A DNA stretch of 64,000 nucleotides, taken from contig JBBPUQ010000001.1 of the NCBI GenBank assembly GCA_038501195.1, positions 5,518,001-5,582,000 of the forward strand. Reading direction: 5' to 3'. Position numbers and translations under genes: made by a program. The stretch comes from Nemania diffusa (Eukaryota > Ascomycota > Sordariomycetes > Xylariales > Xylariaceae). Of this stretch, positions 45,748 to 57,360 are shown piece by piece. Below the pieces are notes generated by a model. That model ran no database searches. It was given only the letters and a program-made list of their open reading frames with translations, and was not told where the DNA came from. The stretch's first letter is position 1. Each line of letters begins with the position of its first letter.

Positions 45748-46674
45748 TCAGAAATGGCCTTTACCCCACTTGAAGCAATCCCCAGATGTACAGGTGAGAT
45801 CGAACCAAGCCATGACTTCGCTCTCTTGGTTCTGGATATTATGCGTCACACCCGCAGCACTATAAGCCTGGAACCAATTGTTGTTGCCGTACGTATACCT
45901 CGTCCAATTGTTAACCGGCGTGTTAGGAGTCGTGTTCGTCGGCGTCTGGCTGTAGCCCAGCACCGCATTCCACTCCTTGATCTCCTCCAAGAAGTTCTGG
46001 TAATTCACCGTCTCGTCGACGGTGCCGTGCAGGATCTGCATCTTCGGCCGCCACCCCTCGTAGGCGGGATAGGCGGCCTTCACGATGGCGGCCCACTCGG
46101 CGGGCGCGTGGGTGACCTTGCCGGTCGCGCAGGCGTCGCTCCAGACGCCGTAGCCGTCCGCGGCGTAGCAGCCGAAGGGGACGCCGGCGAAGGCGGAGCC
46201 GGCGGCGAAGACGTCCGGGTACGCGCCCACGAGCGTGCTCGTCATCATCGCGCCCGACGAGATGCCCGTCACGAACACGCGCTTGGCGTCGCCGTCGTAC
46301 CGCTTGAGCGCCCAGCGCACCATGCTGACGATGCCCAGGCTGTCGCCGCCCGCGTCGTGGCGCAGCGTCGCGTTCGAGGAGAGGTCCCAGCACTTGTCGG
46401 CCGTGTTGGGGCTGTCCGGGTAGATGACAATGAAGCCGTACTGCGACGCCAGTGTTGCGAACTGGGAGCCCGCGTAGCACACCTGCGCGGAGCCGTGGCA
46501 CCAGTGCGGGTTGACCAGGATTGGCGGGTGCGCGGCTAGCTTGTCGGGCACGTAGATGTAGAATCCGACATTCCTTGGATTGGGGCCGAAGTCTTCGGTG
46601 ACTTTGGTGAGCGCGGCCGCGTTTGCCCCGGTTGCGACGCTGGTCGCGAACAGCGCCCAAGATGACCAACGCAT
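45748..46674 (-). CDS. Secreted CE1-type esterase (acetyl xylan / feruloyl esterase)
   Basis: Secreted serine esterase that removes acetyl or feruloyl groups from hemicellulose. Single exon, 308 residues. The signal peptide is MRWSSWALFATSVATGANA. The fold matches the polyhydroxybutyrate-depolymerase/CE1 group: YIYVPDKLAAHPPILVNPH, nucleophile Ser in VTGISSGAMMTS, Asp in ILHGTVDETVNY, and His in GVTHNIQNQE. Paired Cys residues (HWCHGSAQVC, TCTSGDCF) suggest disulfides. There is no separate carbohydrate-binding module. The 5' part is very GC-rich, producing long antisense frames that I ignore. Confidence 0.9.
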   Translation of the reverse strand: MRWSSWALFATSVATGANAAALTKVTEDFGPNPRNVGFYIYVPDKLAAHPPILVNPHWCHGSAQVCYAGSQFATLASQYGFIVIYPDSPNTADKCWDLSSNATLRHDAGGDSLGIVSMVRWALKRYDGDAKRVFVTGISSGAMMTSTLVGAYPDVFAAGSAFAGVPFGCYAADGYGVWSDACATGKVTHAPAEWAAIVKAAYPAYEGWRPKMQILHGTVDETVNYQNFLEEIKEWNAVLGYSQTPTNTTPNTPVNNWTRYTYGNNNWFQAYSAAGVTHNIQNQESEVMAWFDLTCTSGDCFKWGKGHF

Positions 46675-47457
46675 GTTGAGGATTCCTTGCTAATAGGACG
46701 GCAGATTCAAACGTTCAAGCAGCTCCGAAATCAACATGACGAACAATCGAGGGACATATATATACTCGTCACTGGCTCGCCGCTCTCAGTAACTCCGCGA
46801 CATCTTGGGTCCGTTCTGTTCTGTTGACGGCGGAGACTGATGCTCCGCCCCCATTCTGGGCTAGAGTCACCGCTCACCTTTACTCGGTCTGGGCGACCAT
46901 TGAGATTCGAGAGAGCACACATAATGTCACATCGCTGTGGAGTTTCAGGAGCTGCCAACCCGCCTTGATGCCTGAGTAGGACAGACAACTTAATTAATAT
47001 TCCAGGCCACCTAAAAGGACAGTTGGACCTCATCTTAACCCGGGTACCTGGGCTGGTCAGAATCAGTACCCACAGATGTTCTAGCAGAAACTAGCCAATC
47101 GAAACAAAGCCGCGTTCCTATTCGGGTATCTAGGTTAGCTAATGCTCATTCTATAGGTGGGTTACAGTTTCTTTTAATCCCAAGTGGAAGAATCTAGGAG
47201 AAGGATCTATAAACCGAGGGTCTTTACTTTTAGGCATTCTTCTGTCTCTAGTCAAGCCAATATAAACAAGTGAGTAGAAATACCATTTCACATCTGAATG
47301 AGCCTAGAGTGGTGAATGTAATGCTAACGACGCACTACTCTTTATTTGCAATGTGAACTGAAGGGATATCTCATTGCATCATCTTGATCTGTCTAGTTGT
47401 CTAGTATGGAAGGGTGGAGAGATAGAAACACGGGGTGCAATAACCTGATCTATGATA
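46675..47457. other. Intergenic, no gene found
   Basis: 783 bp, promoter side of the esterase. Nothing further seen. Confidence 0.5.
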
Positions 47458-47703
47458 CTAGTCACAGATTCCTATCCTTTCCCTCGCCCGATCATAACAG
47501 CCTCCGCACAACCATCTGCCTGAACCATCTTCCGCCTTCATCAGGTTGATCTGTAGTGTTACGTGTCCCTTCTTCTTGCATGCGCATTGACATCGAGCAG
47601 TAGGGTATGTGTTGTTTAGCCCTCCACGGTAAACAGGCAGCCTGGCAACATTGTTAGAGCTCTCGGGGCTGCTGGACGAGTCTTGATCTTGTAGTGCCGG
47701 CAT
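47458..47703 (-). CDS. Small Cys-rich protein, unknown
   Basis: 81 residues. I do not recognise it. The N-terminus is Ser-rich and probably disordered; the C-terminal half has Cys in CQCACKKKGH and CGGCYDRARERIGIC, spaced as in a small zinc-binding knuckle. No signal peptide, so it is probably not a secreted effector. The start ATG sits in a good context (ACCATGCC). It could be a short real gene or chance; the clustered Cys pairs favour real. Confidence 0.5.
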   Translation of the reverse strand: MPALQDQDSSSSPESSNNVARLPVYRGGLNNTYPTARCQCACKKKGHVTLQINLMKAEDGSGRWLCGGCYDRARERIGICD

Positions 47704-49696
47704 GGTTAGAAGATGTATATGGTTTGTATGGGGATCTTGATCATGAAAAGTATGTTCGTCCTTATCCTTATCGTTGACTGTTGGCAGGTCTCTTCAAATG
47801 AGTTGGACACTTGGAGGTTTGGTAGGAGTTAGGGCATCTTTATACTATCGAAAATAGGGCAAGAATCACTTCTCGACCTATATCGAGGAAGAAAACTGTG
47901 AATGAACTCGAAGGGTGACTCACATTCCCCGTCATATTCCCATTGGATAGGTATGTTGTTAGAATACAAGAGGGAGAAGGTGCAAACAATGCTCTATCAA
48001 CTCTAGCAATACCTTCCCAAGTTCTTACAACTCACTACTTAGTGAATAGGTAACTGTTTCGGTCCCACAAGCACAATGGTAGAACCAGCTGACAACAATG
48101 GCGCTTCAGAATATAGAGGTAGATAAGGCAGCTATGTTAAATCGATTCAATCTTTATAGCAAAGAAGTTGCAAACATTAATATGCTCTATTGGTCTCGCT
48201 CCTTCCTCTTCCTCCCTCCTCTTCGCACTTGAAGGCGAATTTATATGCTCACTAACAGATACCTAGTTTGCTATACCCTCGATGCATCGCCCGGCTTTTA
48301 TTCTCACGAGGTGCAGTTGTCTATGAATCATGTACCTAGTTCTAGAAACCGAGGCAATCTCCAGCAATGCAAGCTAAACAAACATTTAGGAGAGAGCAGG
48401 ATAATACCTACATTTGGGATTGAAGACATACAGACTAGACACTACAGCACCCTTTGTCCCTTTGTACATAGAGGTGAGAAGACTTAGAATATGTCAATCT
48501 GGGCTCGGATTGCACATACAGAATACGAAGTATTCTGTACTAGATCTGTGCGCTAGATACATGTAGATCCTATTATCCCACATGTCTAGGTAACCGATTT
48601 TGATGCACATCGGTATGCAGACCCTTGTCCAATAGTATACCGGTATGCCACCCAATTGGGGAATCGTTGAGGGCTTTTTTCTCGGTGAAGAAATATTCTA
48701 TATTTATATATTATATGTCGCATGCATGCAGTACATGTACAGAATTGTAGTACGCGTATGTATACCTGGTGCGCGGTATAGGCATAGATGAGCCAATTTG
48801 AAGCTTCTTCTTCAAAGCGTATACCTCCTAGGTAGGTACCTAATATCTGTATGTTAGTCGTCACATGCAGGTAGCCTGTCACATGCCACCACTATGCCAG
48901 CTTTAGGATTATGTACTAGGATTGAATCCCTTGGAGTGAACCCCTTTACTACATAAATAGCTGGCGAGTTAACTACCATTCTCTACATACAGTCTTTTGC
49001 GCTTTGGGACGAGAGAAAATTCGTAAACTATTAGACTAGCATTATACGTTAAGAACGTAGGTCGAGAGATTGCCTAACATTATACTACAATCAATGTATG
49101 CGTACATAGTAGGTACCTAACCGCGCATGGTCCAAACCACAGCCACGGGACTGTTAGCTGTTAGGCTGGCTTGGTGGCCAATGAGACGAGACGAGCATGG
49201 TGCTGGGTGTTAAATAATTTGAAACCCCTGGTAAGTCAGAGCCGTCAGAGCCCTGGTACCCTGAGTTACCTGAGACATTTAGCTAACTCCTTCAAGCCAA
49301 GTGTTTCTATGTTACAGAGCTATGTAGGTAGGTATTTTGATCGCAAGGAAACCACAGAAACCATGGAAAGCCTACAGAATACAGTGTACCTAGGTATGTA
49401 CAGGTACAAATAGTCTACGCAGGTACCTACATATGTAGTTGGGTAGGTGTACGTACATGCATATATAAATAAAGCACCTGCACTTTCGCGGGGGCCTACA
49501 TCGACGCTCTTACCTTATGTACAGCTTATAGGCAAGTACAGAATACGTACTGACTGTATGTACAAAAGAGGGTTGGCTGCCAGTTCGTATCATTTCATAC
49601 AATTACGCACCTGTTCACAAATCTCCATTTGCTATCAGAGTTTCTCTTCCCACATAGGTCCTTGCTCCTACTGACCTCCGCCCCCTTTCCCCCGTA
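47704..49696. other. Intergenic, rich in short palindromes
   Basis: 2 kb with no coding signal. It is dense in TAC/GTA-type short palindromes, including TACCTAGGTA at 49387 and related sequences around 48826 and 49400-49455. The last few hundred bases are the promoter of the dynamin-like gene. Confidence 0.5.
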
Positions 49697-52610
49697 ATGG
49701 CTAATACGGTCTCTCTCGATCCGGAGGCCATTGAGCAGCTCAGTGGTGAACGGAAGACGTTGCTTGATGCCATAGATGGTTTGCGAAAACATGGGATTGG
49801 GCGGTTTGTAGACCTCCCCCAGATCATCGTCGTTGGCGACCAGTCCTCGGGTAAGTCGTCTGTGCTGGAGGCCATTTCGCGAGTTCGTTTTCCCGTCAAA
49901 GATGGTGTATGCACGCGCTTCGCCACGGAGCTGGTGCTACGAACCGATCCGCAGACTAGAGTCCATGTGCAAGTGCAGCCCAGCTCTGTCTCGGCTGACG
50001 TATCCTACTTATTCGATGAGACAAGTTTCGACAAAGACGACCTACCACGCATCACCGAAGAGGCCAAGACTCGTCTGCTCAAAACCGGTGCCAGCTTCTC
50101 CGAAGATGTCTTGCGTATTGAGATATGTTCGCCGGATGTCCCTCACCTAACTCTTGTCGACCTTCCCGGGTTTTATCATTCCGAGGATGAGGATCAGCCT
50201 GCCGATGGCCGTGACATTGTGGACCGCCTTGCTGAGACTTACATGGCACGGAAGAACAGCATTATTTTAGCCATCGTGTCAGCACGCAACCAGGTTGTAA
50301 TGCAGAAGGTGCTTTCAAAGGTCAAAGGACATGATAAGAACCTGGAGCGAACCCTCGGCATCGTTACAAAGCCCGATCTCCTGACTCCGGGCTCTCAGGA
50401 CGAAGACAAGTTCATTAAGTTGGCTAGAAACCAAGAACAGAAACATCACTTCGCCTTGGGATGGCACGTACTTCGTAATCGCAGCGAGGCAGAGCTTTCG
50501 CTGTCATTTGAAGAACGAGACTCTAAGGAGCAGATTTTTTTTGAGTCGGGTGTCTGGTCTGGTATTCCTTCGAGCAACCGAGGTATTGATACGTTGCGCA
50601 AAAAACTCGCCAATATACTCCTAGACCACATCAGGAAGAATTTGGATACACTAATCCAAGATATCGAGGACAATATGAATATCCGTAGAAAGACACTGGA
50701 GCGCTTGGGAACTCCGCGATCTTCTCCAGTCCAGCTCCGTGCTCATCTCGACAAGATAGCTTCCCAATTCCAACTCTTGTCACTACGCGCAATTGAGGGT
50801 AATTATTCTGATGAATTCTTCGGCGGTCTCTACCCTGAGAGTCCATCTATTTCAGTGGATGATCGTGTTCGAAAGCTTCGCGCTCTTGTTCGCGATTTGA
50901 ACCGAACCTTTGCATATATCCTGGCAACTAAAGGGTCAAGACGCATTATCATCCCCGACCAGGTAAACGCCGATGATGACTATGATAGGAACGCAGAACG
51001 CCAGAAGACCAGCCTCCCACCATTCCTACATGTTTTAGAAGCCCAATACCCATTCAAGGACCCTAAGGAAGTCACTAGAGACGCGATACAGGCCGAGTTA
51101 GAGCCTCTCTCGTCCGCCAATCAGGGAACTGAGTTTCCCGGGACTACCAACGATTGTCTTGCAGTCAAGCTATTCCAAGATCAATCTCTCCCATGGGAAC
51201 CAATTGCTCGCTTTCATATTGGCCTATTATTACGCGTTGTCAAGTCTTTTACTGAGAAGCTTATGGCCTACATCACTGGTCCTGACGAAAAGACTTGTTC
51301 TGCAATCCTATTAAATATCATCGACCCGTTCTTTGAAAGCCGCACCCTAAAGCTTAACCGGAAGCTACAAGAGCTTCTTTGCCATTTCCAAACCGGCTAC
51401 CCGCAACCCTCTGATGCAGAGTTTCGAGCAACCCTAGCAAAACGTCGCCAAAAGCACTTAAACGCGGAGACATTGCAGAATCTAGTCATCAGTCATCCAG
51501 AATTATTCACAGACAAAGGCAAACGCCAAATGGCTGGATTGGTGTCTTCCGGGCGAAAGAGTGAGTTCGGTGTGGATAGCCTGATTGACAAGTCAGAGAC
51601 ATACTATGAGGTAACTTATTCCCACTCGACAATAAAGTATTCTGTCTGCTGACTACCATAGCTATCGCTACGCACCTTCACGGATAACATGATTATACTT
51701 GCCATTGAAAACTGTCTTATCAAGGATTTACCCACAATCTTGACTACTGGCGCGGTGTCACAGATGCAAGACGATATGCTGGAGAAATTAGCAGCCGAAT
51801 CTACTGATCTCCAGGTAGAACGAGCGGAATTGGCAACTGAGTGTGAAGCTCTTCAGAAAGGCCTTGATCTTTGTAAAACCTATAGAGGTCGTAACTCGAC
51901 CGGTATGTACACAACCAAGATACCATTCAAGACCTACGCACTCACTCCATGACTTAGTTTTACCAGAACTTCCACCCCAGTTTATACATAATTCTTCTAC
52001 AACTGCCTCTACAACGAAAGTGACACATCCTGTCAACAGCCTCCAGGAAGAACTCCCTCTGCTATCAGAGCAACAAGCCCTTGCCTCAGCGATGGCCACA
52101 TCCTCTCTGGACGGCGCTGCTGCTACATCTACCACGGCACCTCCAACCAGCGGAGTCCCCTCTCCAACACCAGGTTTCTCTAAGTACGGTTCTCCTACTG
52201 CTTCCGGCTTATTTAATACTTCAACGAACACTGCTCACCAGAACAGTAATTATGCCCCCAGCATATTTGCCGACTTAGCGAGCAAGAAGCCCAAAGTCTC
52301 CTTTGGCAAGGCAACAGGCCCATTTGATGTTTCAGCAAACCCAGCCGCTAACCAAACTCCTTCTTTTGGGCTCGGTGCGTTCGGCAAACCCACGAGTACA
52401 ACCACCAGCTTAAATCCCACTCCAGTATTGAGTGCCTTCGGTAGTCCTGCAAGTGCAGCCAGCAACCAAACCCTTCCTACAGGGGGGAACATCTTCGGAC
52501 GTGGTTTCAGTACAACTAGCAACCAAACACCGACTACGGGATCAAGCCCTTTTGGCAATCCCACAAGCACACCTAACAAACCCAGTCTCTTCAGCAGCAC
52601 TCTAGCATAA
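49697..52610 (+). CDS. Dynamin-family GTPase with FG-rich C-terminal tail
   Basis: Large mechano-chemical GTPase of the fungal dynamin/Mx-like group. Exons 49697-51610, 51662-51902 and 51958-52610, 935 residues. GTPase motifs: G1 GDQSSGKSS (residues 47-55), the switch-region Thr in CTRF, G3 VDLPG near 154, G4 TKPD near 224. A stalk follows. The second exon encodes the GTPase effector region (LRTFTDNMIILAIENCL ... LEKLAAEST). The last ~215 residues, from VLPELPPQF on, are a Ser/Thr/Asn-rich tail with FG-type repeats (FGKAT, FGLGAFGKP, AFGSP, IFGRGF, PFGNP), like nucleoporin repeats. No membrane-binding PH domain or transmembrane segment is seen. The tail may have been longer: sequence after the stop continues as FG-like protein in another frame. 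Confidence 0.88.
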
Positions 52611-53305
52611 ACAACTGCCAACAGCGACAACGTCCATCTTCGGCCCACCAACAGTTAATGCACCGGCATCCGTGCCGTCTACAAGTTCATTATCTAGCGG
52701 TACAGTGCTTAGTGCTTAGAGGCGGCGCCTCAGCGTTACGACGGCGTATGTAACGCCCTCTCCTAACTGGCTTACTATACTCGCGCTAAACTCCATTTAA
52801 TACTTAGAATAGTGATTAATTTCGATCCCCTGAGCAATTCTATTCAGATACCACCATATAGAGAACGAAGCCATGCGCCTTCAAGCGTAGTCTTGAAATT
52901 TCAACATATTTGTACACATCCATAGTATGGGAAGTACTTCCCGGAAGAGCTAAGACTGATGAGATTTCGAAAAATATAAGGAAAATAAAACATGGTAATC
53001 TTATCTTGCGAGGGACTCCCCATGTGTACGAGTATTTTATATCAGTTACTAATCCCATTCTTTCATGTAATACCAAGTCATTAGGGGAGAAATATCGTTC
53101 AAGGTTGTATCGGCCTAAATTTATCATTCGTTTCTCTATAATTATTTGATGCTCTACGCAATTGCGAGGTTCTACTAAACGCTACTATCTCTCTTTAAAG
53201 AAAGCATTCTGTGCTAAGCCTACATCTCACAGTTGTAGCCTCATGATAACTCCTGAATAACCACACTGGCAAGGGGCCTATAGACATAACGGTGCCATGC
53301 ATATC
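52611..53305. other. Convergent 3' intergenic region
   Basis: 695 bp. The first ~100 bases look like out-of-frame continuation of the dynamin tail. The rest is A/T-rich without features. Confidence 0.5.
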
Positions 53306-54019
53306 CTATCGCTTAGCAATAACCCACACGAAGGTAGCATCAACCACATCCTCGACGACATCAGCAACAAGGACCTCAAAGCCCGCGCCCTTCAGCTTGT
53401 CAAGCGTCTTCTCCTCGCCCCACGCGCTCCAGTACATCCACCCCCTGTCGTCGTTCAGCCACTTCTCCATTACGGCGTCCTCACGCTCCTCCTTGGCGAA
53501 GTTGGCGACGAAGCAGCCGCCCGGGCGCAGCCAGCGCGCGACGCGCTCGAAGAGCACGACCTGCTCGTCGCGCGGCAGGTGGATGACGCTGTAGAAGGCG
53601 GCGACGAGGTCGAGCGAGCCGTCGGCGAAGTCCAGCTTCGTCATGTCGCCCGGCACGAGCTCGAGGCGCCGCGCCAAGGTGGGGTCGTCCGCCGCCGCCG
53701 CACCGGAGAGCAGGTTCGTCCGCGCGAGGGAGATCTGCGTGTCCGAGAGGTCGTTGGCGATCACGCGCGCGCCGGCCGCGTGCGAGAGGAGGCGCTGCGT
53801 CACGGGGAGCCCGCAGCCGCAGCCTAGCTCGAGGAACGCCGGGGCGCGGCCGCCGGGCTGCGCTTCGGGCTTGAGGTGCTCGAGGGCGCGCTCCAGGTAG
53901 TCCATGCGCTGCTTCGAGTGGGGGATTGTCCACTCGTTGTACGTGTCTGCCATCGCGTCGTAGGAGGCCTTCAGGCGCTCCTTGACGTTCGCGGGCTCTG
54001 GGGTGGGTTCTGAGGCCAT
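53306..54019 (-). CDS. Class I SAM-dependent methyltransferase
   Basis: 237 residues in one exon. The SAM motif is FLELGCGCGLPVTQRLL near residue 62, with motif II acidic residue in VIANDLSDTQI, then PGDMTKLDFADGSLDLVAAFY and WLRPGGCFVANF. The N-terminal YDAMADTYNEW is typical of small-molecule methyltransferases. The coding region is much more GC-rich than its flanks. Substrate unknown. Confidence 0.87.
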   Translation of the reverse strand: MASEPTPEPANVKERLKASYDAMADTYNEWTIPHSKQRMDYLERALEHLKPEAQPGGRAPAFLELGCGCGLPVTQRLLSHAAGARVIANDLSDTQISLARTNLLSGAAAADDPTLARRLELVPGDMTKLDFADGSLDLVAAFYSVIHLPRDEQVVLFERVARWLRPGGCFVANFAKEEREDAVMEKWLNDDRGWMYWSAWGEEKTLDKLKGAGFEVLVADVVEDVVDATFVWVIAKR

Positions 54020-55716
54020 TGTGGATTTGGGGCTGTTCGTGATGCTGTGGAGGGTTGCCTGCGGTTGCTATCTGGCATTTAGAATACCGTTGATGAATCG
54101 CCGCTGGCTATTTATCTAACTTCGCAGATGCGAATGATTAGGCGGGGGCGAACATCGGCATCTTGGCAACTCCCCTCGTTGCTTGAGGTTCGGTATGACT
54201 GCATGCGCATTGCAGTCATCTGGTGAATCTAACCGCTTTGGGATGTCGTGGCTCTCCCCTGCCCTTCGTCCCGTTGATCCTTTGCCCCTATTTCGTACTT
54301 AGCGTTGGGGTTTCTTTTGACTACTTCACGATGCGGAGATTTCGTGGGGTTAGAGAGATTATGACTCAGAGCGATTCCTGGAGTTGTGCGCTGTTGTTAG
54401 GTTGAGCATGTTAAGTCGTTACGTCACGACGGGGCAAATGAGGAACGGTGAGCATCATTCAAGGAATACAGCATGAAACATGATACCAAATGAGTGTGGT
54501 GTAACTAGGTGTTTATAAATGATGTTAGTCACATTCTGCCATTTTTGATTTTGTTTGTCTAACAGTATTACATCATATTTACTTGATAGTTTTCTATCTG
54601 CTTCTAATGAGCCGAGGTGAAAAGTCAAGTTGAGATTTCTATGTATCATCTCGCTTCGGATGTATCCCGATCCAAGGCGCCCGATGCCGTGGTATTCTCG
54701 TGTATTACAAATGCAAACTAGTGATGTATCTTGTGGGCTGTTATAGCAATTCGGTAATGTCCACAATACAAGTCGCTAGATGGAGCCCCATCTACATGAT
54801 AATATGTATCATATTGTGAATCATGCTCACAATGCCGTAGACTAAGCTACAATAAACCAAAGCTTGGTACCTATGCAAGTACGTCACATAAATGCCCTCC
54901 ATCTACCCAGTCCTTGGATTCGGAGAAATAGTAAAGCTACGAAGTTTACGTTTTCGTCGATATCATGACGGATAGGCGAAAGGAGCCGTGACTCTTCGCT
55001 CGTATATCGTTACCCCTCAGTCACTTGTGGCTACCAAAAAAATGAACTTCAATATTTAAATTCAATGTCATAAGATATGAAGTATAAATTATTATTATTA
55101 AGCCCCCGCCCCCTACTTATCTGAACCCTTAGCTCCCCTTAAGCTATGGAAAATAACCTTTAATTTTCAAAATGCCCATTAGAAGGACTACTGATTCCTC
55201 GAGTATATTTGCTGGTTTTTTTTGCTAAAGAAATGTTGCTAGCTTGTCAATAAAAAAACCAATCACTTAGGAATATACATAGTTTAAGTCTTCGGAATTA
55301 GTAATATTGGCATTTTAGGAGATAATAAGGGCGCAGAGAAAAACATGAGCTCTCGTGAAATTAAGGAGTGAATGTCGAAGCTTTATTATTAAATATGGTG
55401 GTTTTAGTTATTAGGGGTCAGATGAGAACCAGAAACGAGGTTTCGCATGCCACGTGAAGTGAACTGACCCATAAAAGTACCTAGGTAGTCAGATACGGCC
55501 GCAAAACTGCGGAAACCCTAGGAAATTTGGGGCTTCGAAAGCAAAAGTTTAAGTAAGTGCAATAGCTTGCACGAAATAAGGTCTAAGATGAGAGGATGTG
55601 AGCCTAGGAGGCGACTTCTGAATGTAAGCGCTTATGGTTCCTATCCCTAGTCATCTTCAGTGTCCATGGTAGGTAAGTATTTATTGACATGAACTCAATC
55701 AAACCTTGAGGTTGTG
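54020..55716. other. Intergenic, no gene found
   Basis: 1.7 kb, A/T-rich between about 55030 and 55400. One TACCTAGGTA palindrome lies at 55478. Short open frames only. Confidence 0.5.
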
Positions 55717-56358
55717 TCATGCCATGCCTCCACTCTTATTATTACCTGGGGTAGTGCCCCTGGCTGATTGATCATTGCTATTGCTTCCTTGAGGTGGATA
55801 AAGGTAAGGCAATATTTGGGCGTTGTGGTCGAGCGGGAAGAGGCGATGGTAATAATTTATATCGCTAGTAATAGTGGGATAATGGTAGTTTGTGCCATCG
55901 AAACCCGTAGAGTGCAACACATCTGAAGATTTCTCTGTCTCCCTTAGTCCGTACTGTGTTGTCGGATCTCTTGCAGCAAGCTTATAAATTGGTTTGCTGA
56001 TAGATTCGGTAATAAACTTATCCAGTCCCGTGCTAGTAATCAACGGGGAACCCGCGAAATGTTTTCGAAACTCGATTTTGAGTTCTTTGTAGCGTCTGCC
56101 GACGTCATCGGGGACAGGGATGTAATTATTCGGGAAGTGTGTGACCCAGCCATACGCGAGAGGGCCGCCGTTGAGTGTATCGATTTCTCTATCGATTTCA
56201 TCATGGACAACTAATTTCCCACAGCCAATATACTTGTTTTCATAATAGACAGAGTAGCCATTGCCCATACCATTGTCGACAACACGGTCGACTGGTATCA
56301 CCCTACCTCCCGAAAAGTATATGAATTTGTCGCCATGGCTATGAATTGCGGACTCCAT
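55717..56358 (-). CDS. Hypothetical protein
   Basis: 213 residues, single exon, ATG in a good context (GGCCATGG). I do not recognise the family. No signal peptide, no membrane segment. The first ~110 residues (IYFSGGRVIPVDRV ... GWVTHFPNNYIPVPDDVGRR) have a folded-protein composition; the C-terminus becomes Asn/Ser/Gly-rich. No biosynthetic context. Confidence 0.55.
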   Translation of the reverse strand: MESAIHSHGDKFIYFSGGRVIPVDRVVDNGMGNGYSVYYENKYIGCGKLVVHDEIDREIDTLNGGPLAYGWVTHFPNNYIPVPDDVGRRYKELKIEFRKHFAGSPLITSTGLDKFITESISKPIYKLAARDPTTQYGLRETEKSSDVLHSTGFDGTNYHYPTITSDINYYHRLFPLDHNAQILPYLYPPQGSNSNDQSARGTTPGNNKSGGMA

Positions 56359-57360
56359 GGCCGGCTACTGGAATCTGCGTGTTTAGTTAACATCAATCGT
56401 TGGAGCGATAGAGAGCGGCATACCGTACAATCAGGAATATAACTAAGGAGTTCTGGGAAAATAAGGCTCTGGTGTCAACTGTGATTTAGTATCTTAGGAT
56501 GAAGTTAGAGATCATGTAGAAGAGAAATATTATGTTTACTCGACGCTACTTATATCTTGTTCTCGCAACGAAACTACAGGTCTGATTTGAGAAAATGTGT
56601 AAATGACTACCGAGTCAAGGGATGAGCGCAAGCATGGCAAACTAGCACATGATAAGTATTTGCTTGGCCATACAATTTGTGAGAGCGCGTTACGTAGGAC
56701 AGCGGTAGAAGACAAGCGCGTATAGGGTAGGACGGCCTGTAAGGGAGAGGGGGCTTGGCCAAAAAAAAAGGCACGTAATTGGACAAATTCGCAGGGGTAA
56801 CAGCGCCGTGGTATAGGACCATCCCTCTCATAACTTCATAACTGTTCGGTGATTTATTGAGATCCCATCGCACAAGCATCTGGTACTGCAACTAAAACCC
56901 CCTTTTTCGGAAATTTTCACTCGCACAGATTGCCCTGTATTACTTACACACGACTAGAAAGGAGAAAGTCCCGAGGTAGTAATCCGCTGCTTGAAATATT
57001 ATCCTGTGTTTACCACTCACAAGGAATTGTGCTACGCCCTACTAAAGATATATTCCCTCGCTGCGCGCAAGGTGTCGCACAAGGTGTTTAATAGCGGTAG
57101 GCCAACTTACATTCCCCTCAGTTGGGAGCCTCATGCAATTGATGATAGGACTTTAGATTTTACTCCGACAACAAATATTTACGAGAAGAGGGATGGGACT
57201 TAGCAGACCAGCCGCAGTCGTACTGAAGGGGAAGCTGTCATTACTGCATCGGAGCCCTTTCATTCCCAACCCTGTAATGTTTAATATCTATGATTCTAAA
57301 TTGCTCATACCTGTCATTACGATATTCTACTATTTTTTGCTTACAAGTAAATATGCATAT
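56359..57360. other. Intergenic, no gene found
   Basis: 1 kb with a few short frames and no recognisable coding signal. Confidence 0.5.

Noticed and set aside
45754..46669. Long frames on both strands over the CE1 esterase
   Set aside because: GC-rich shadows composed of Val/Arg/Ala repeats; the esterase frame has signal peptide and catalytic motifs.
53297..53933. Long antisense frames over the second methyltransferase
   Set aside because: GC-rich shadows with Arg/Ala-rich sequence.
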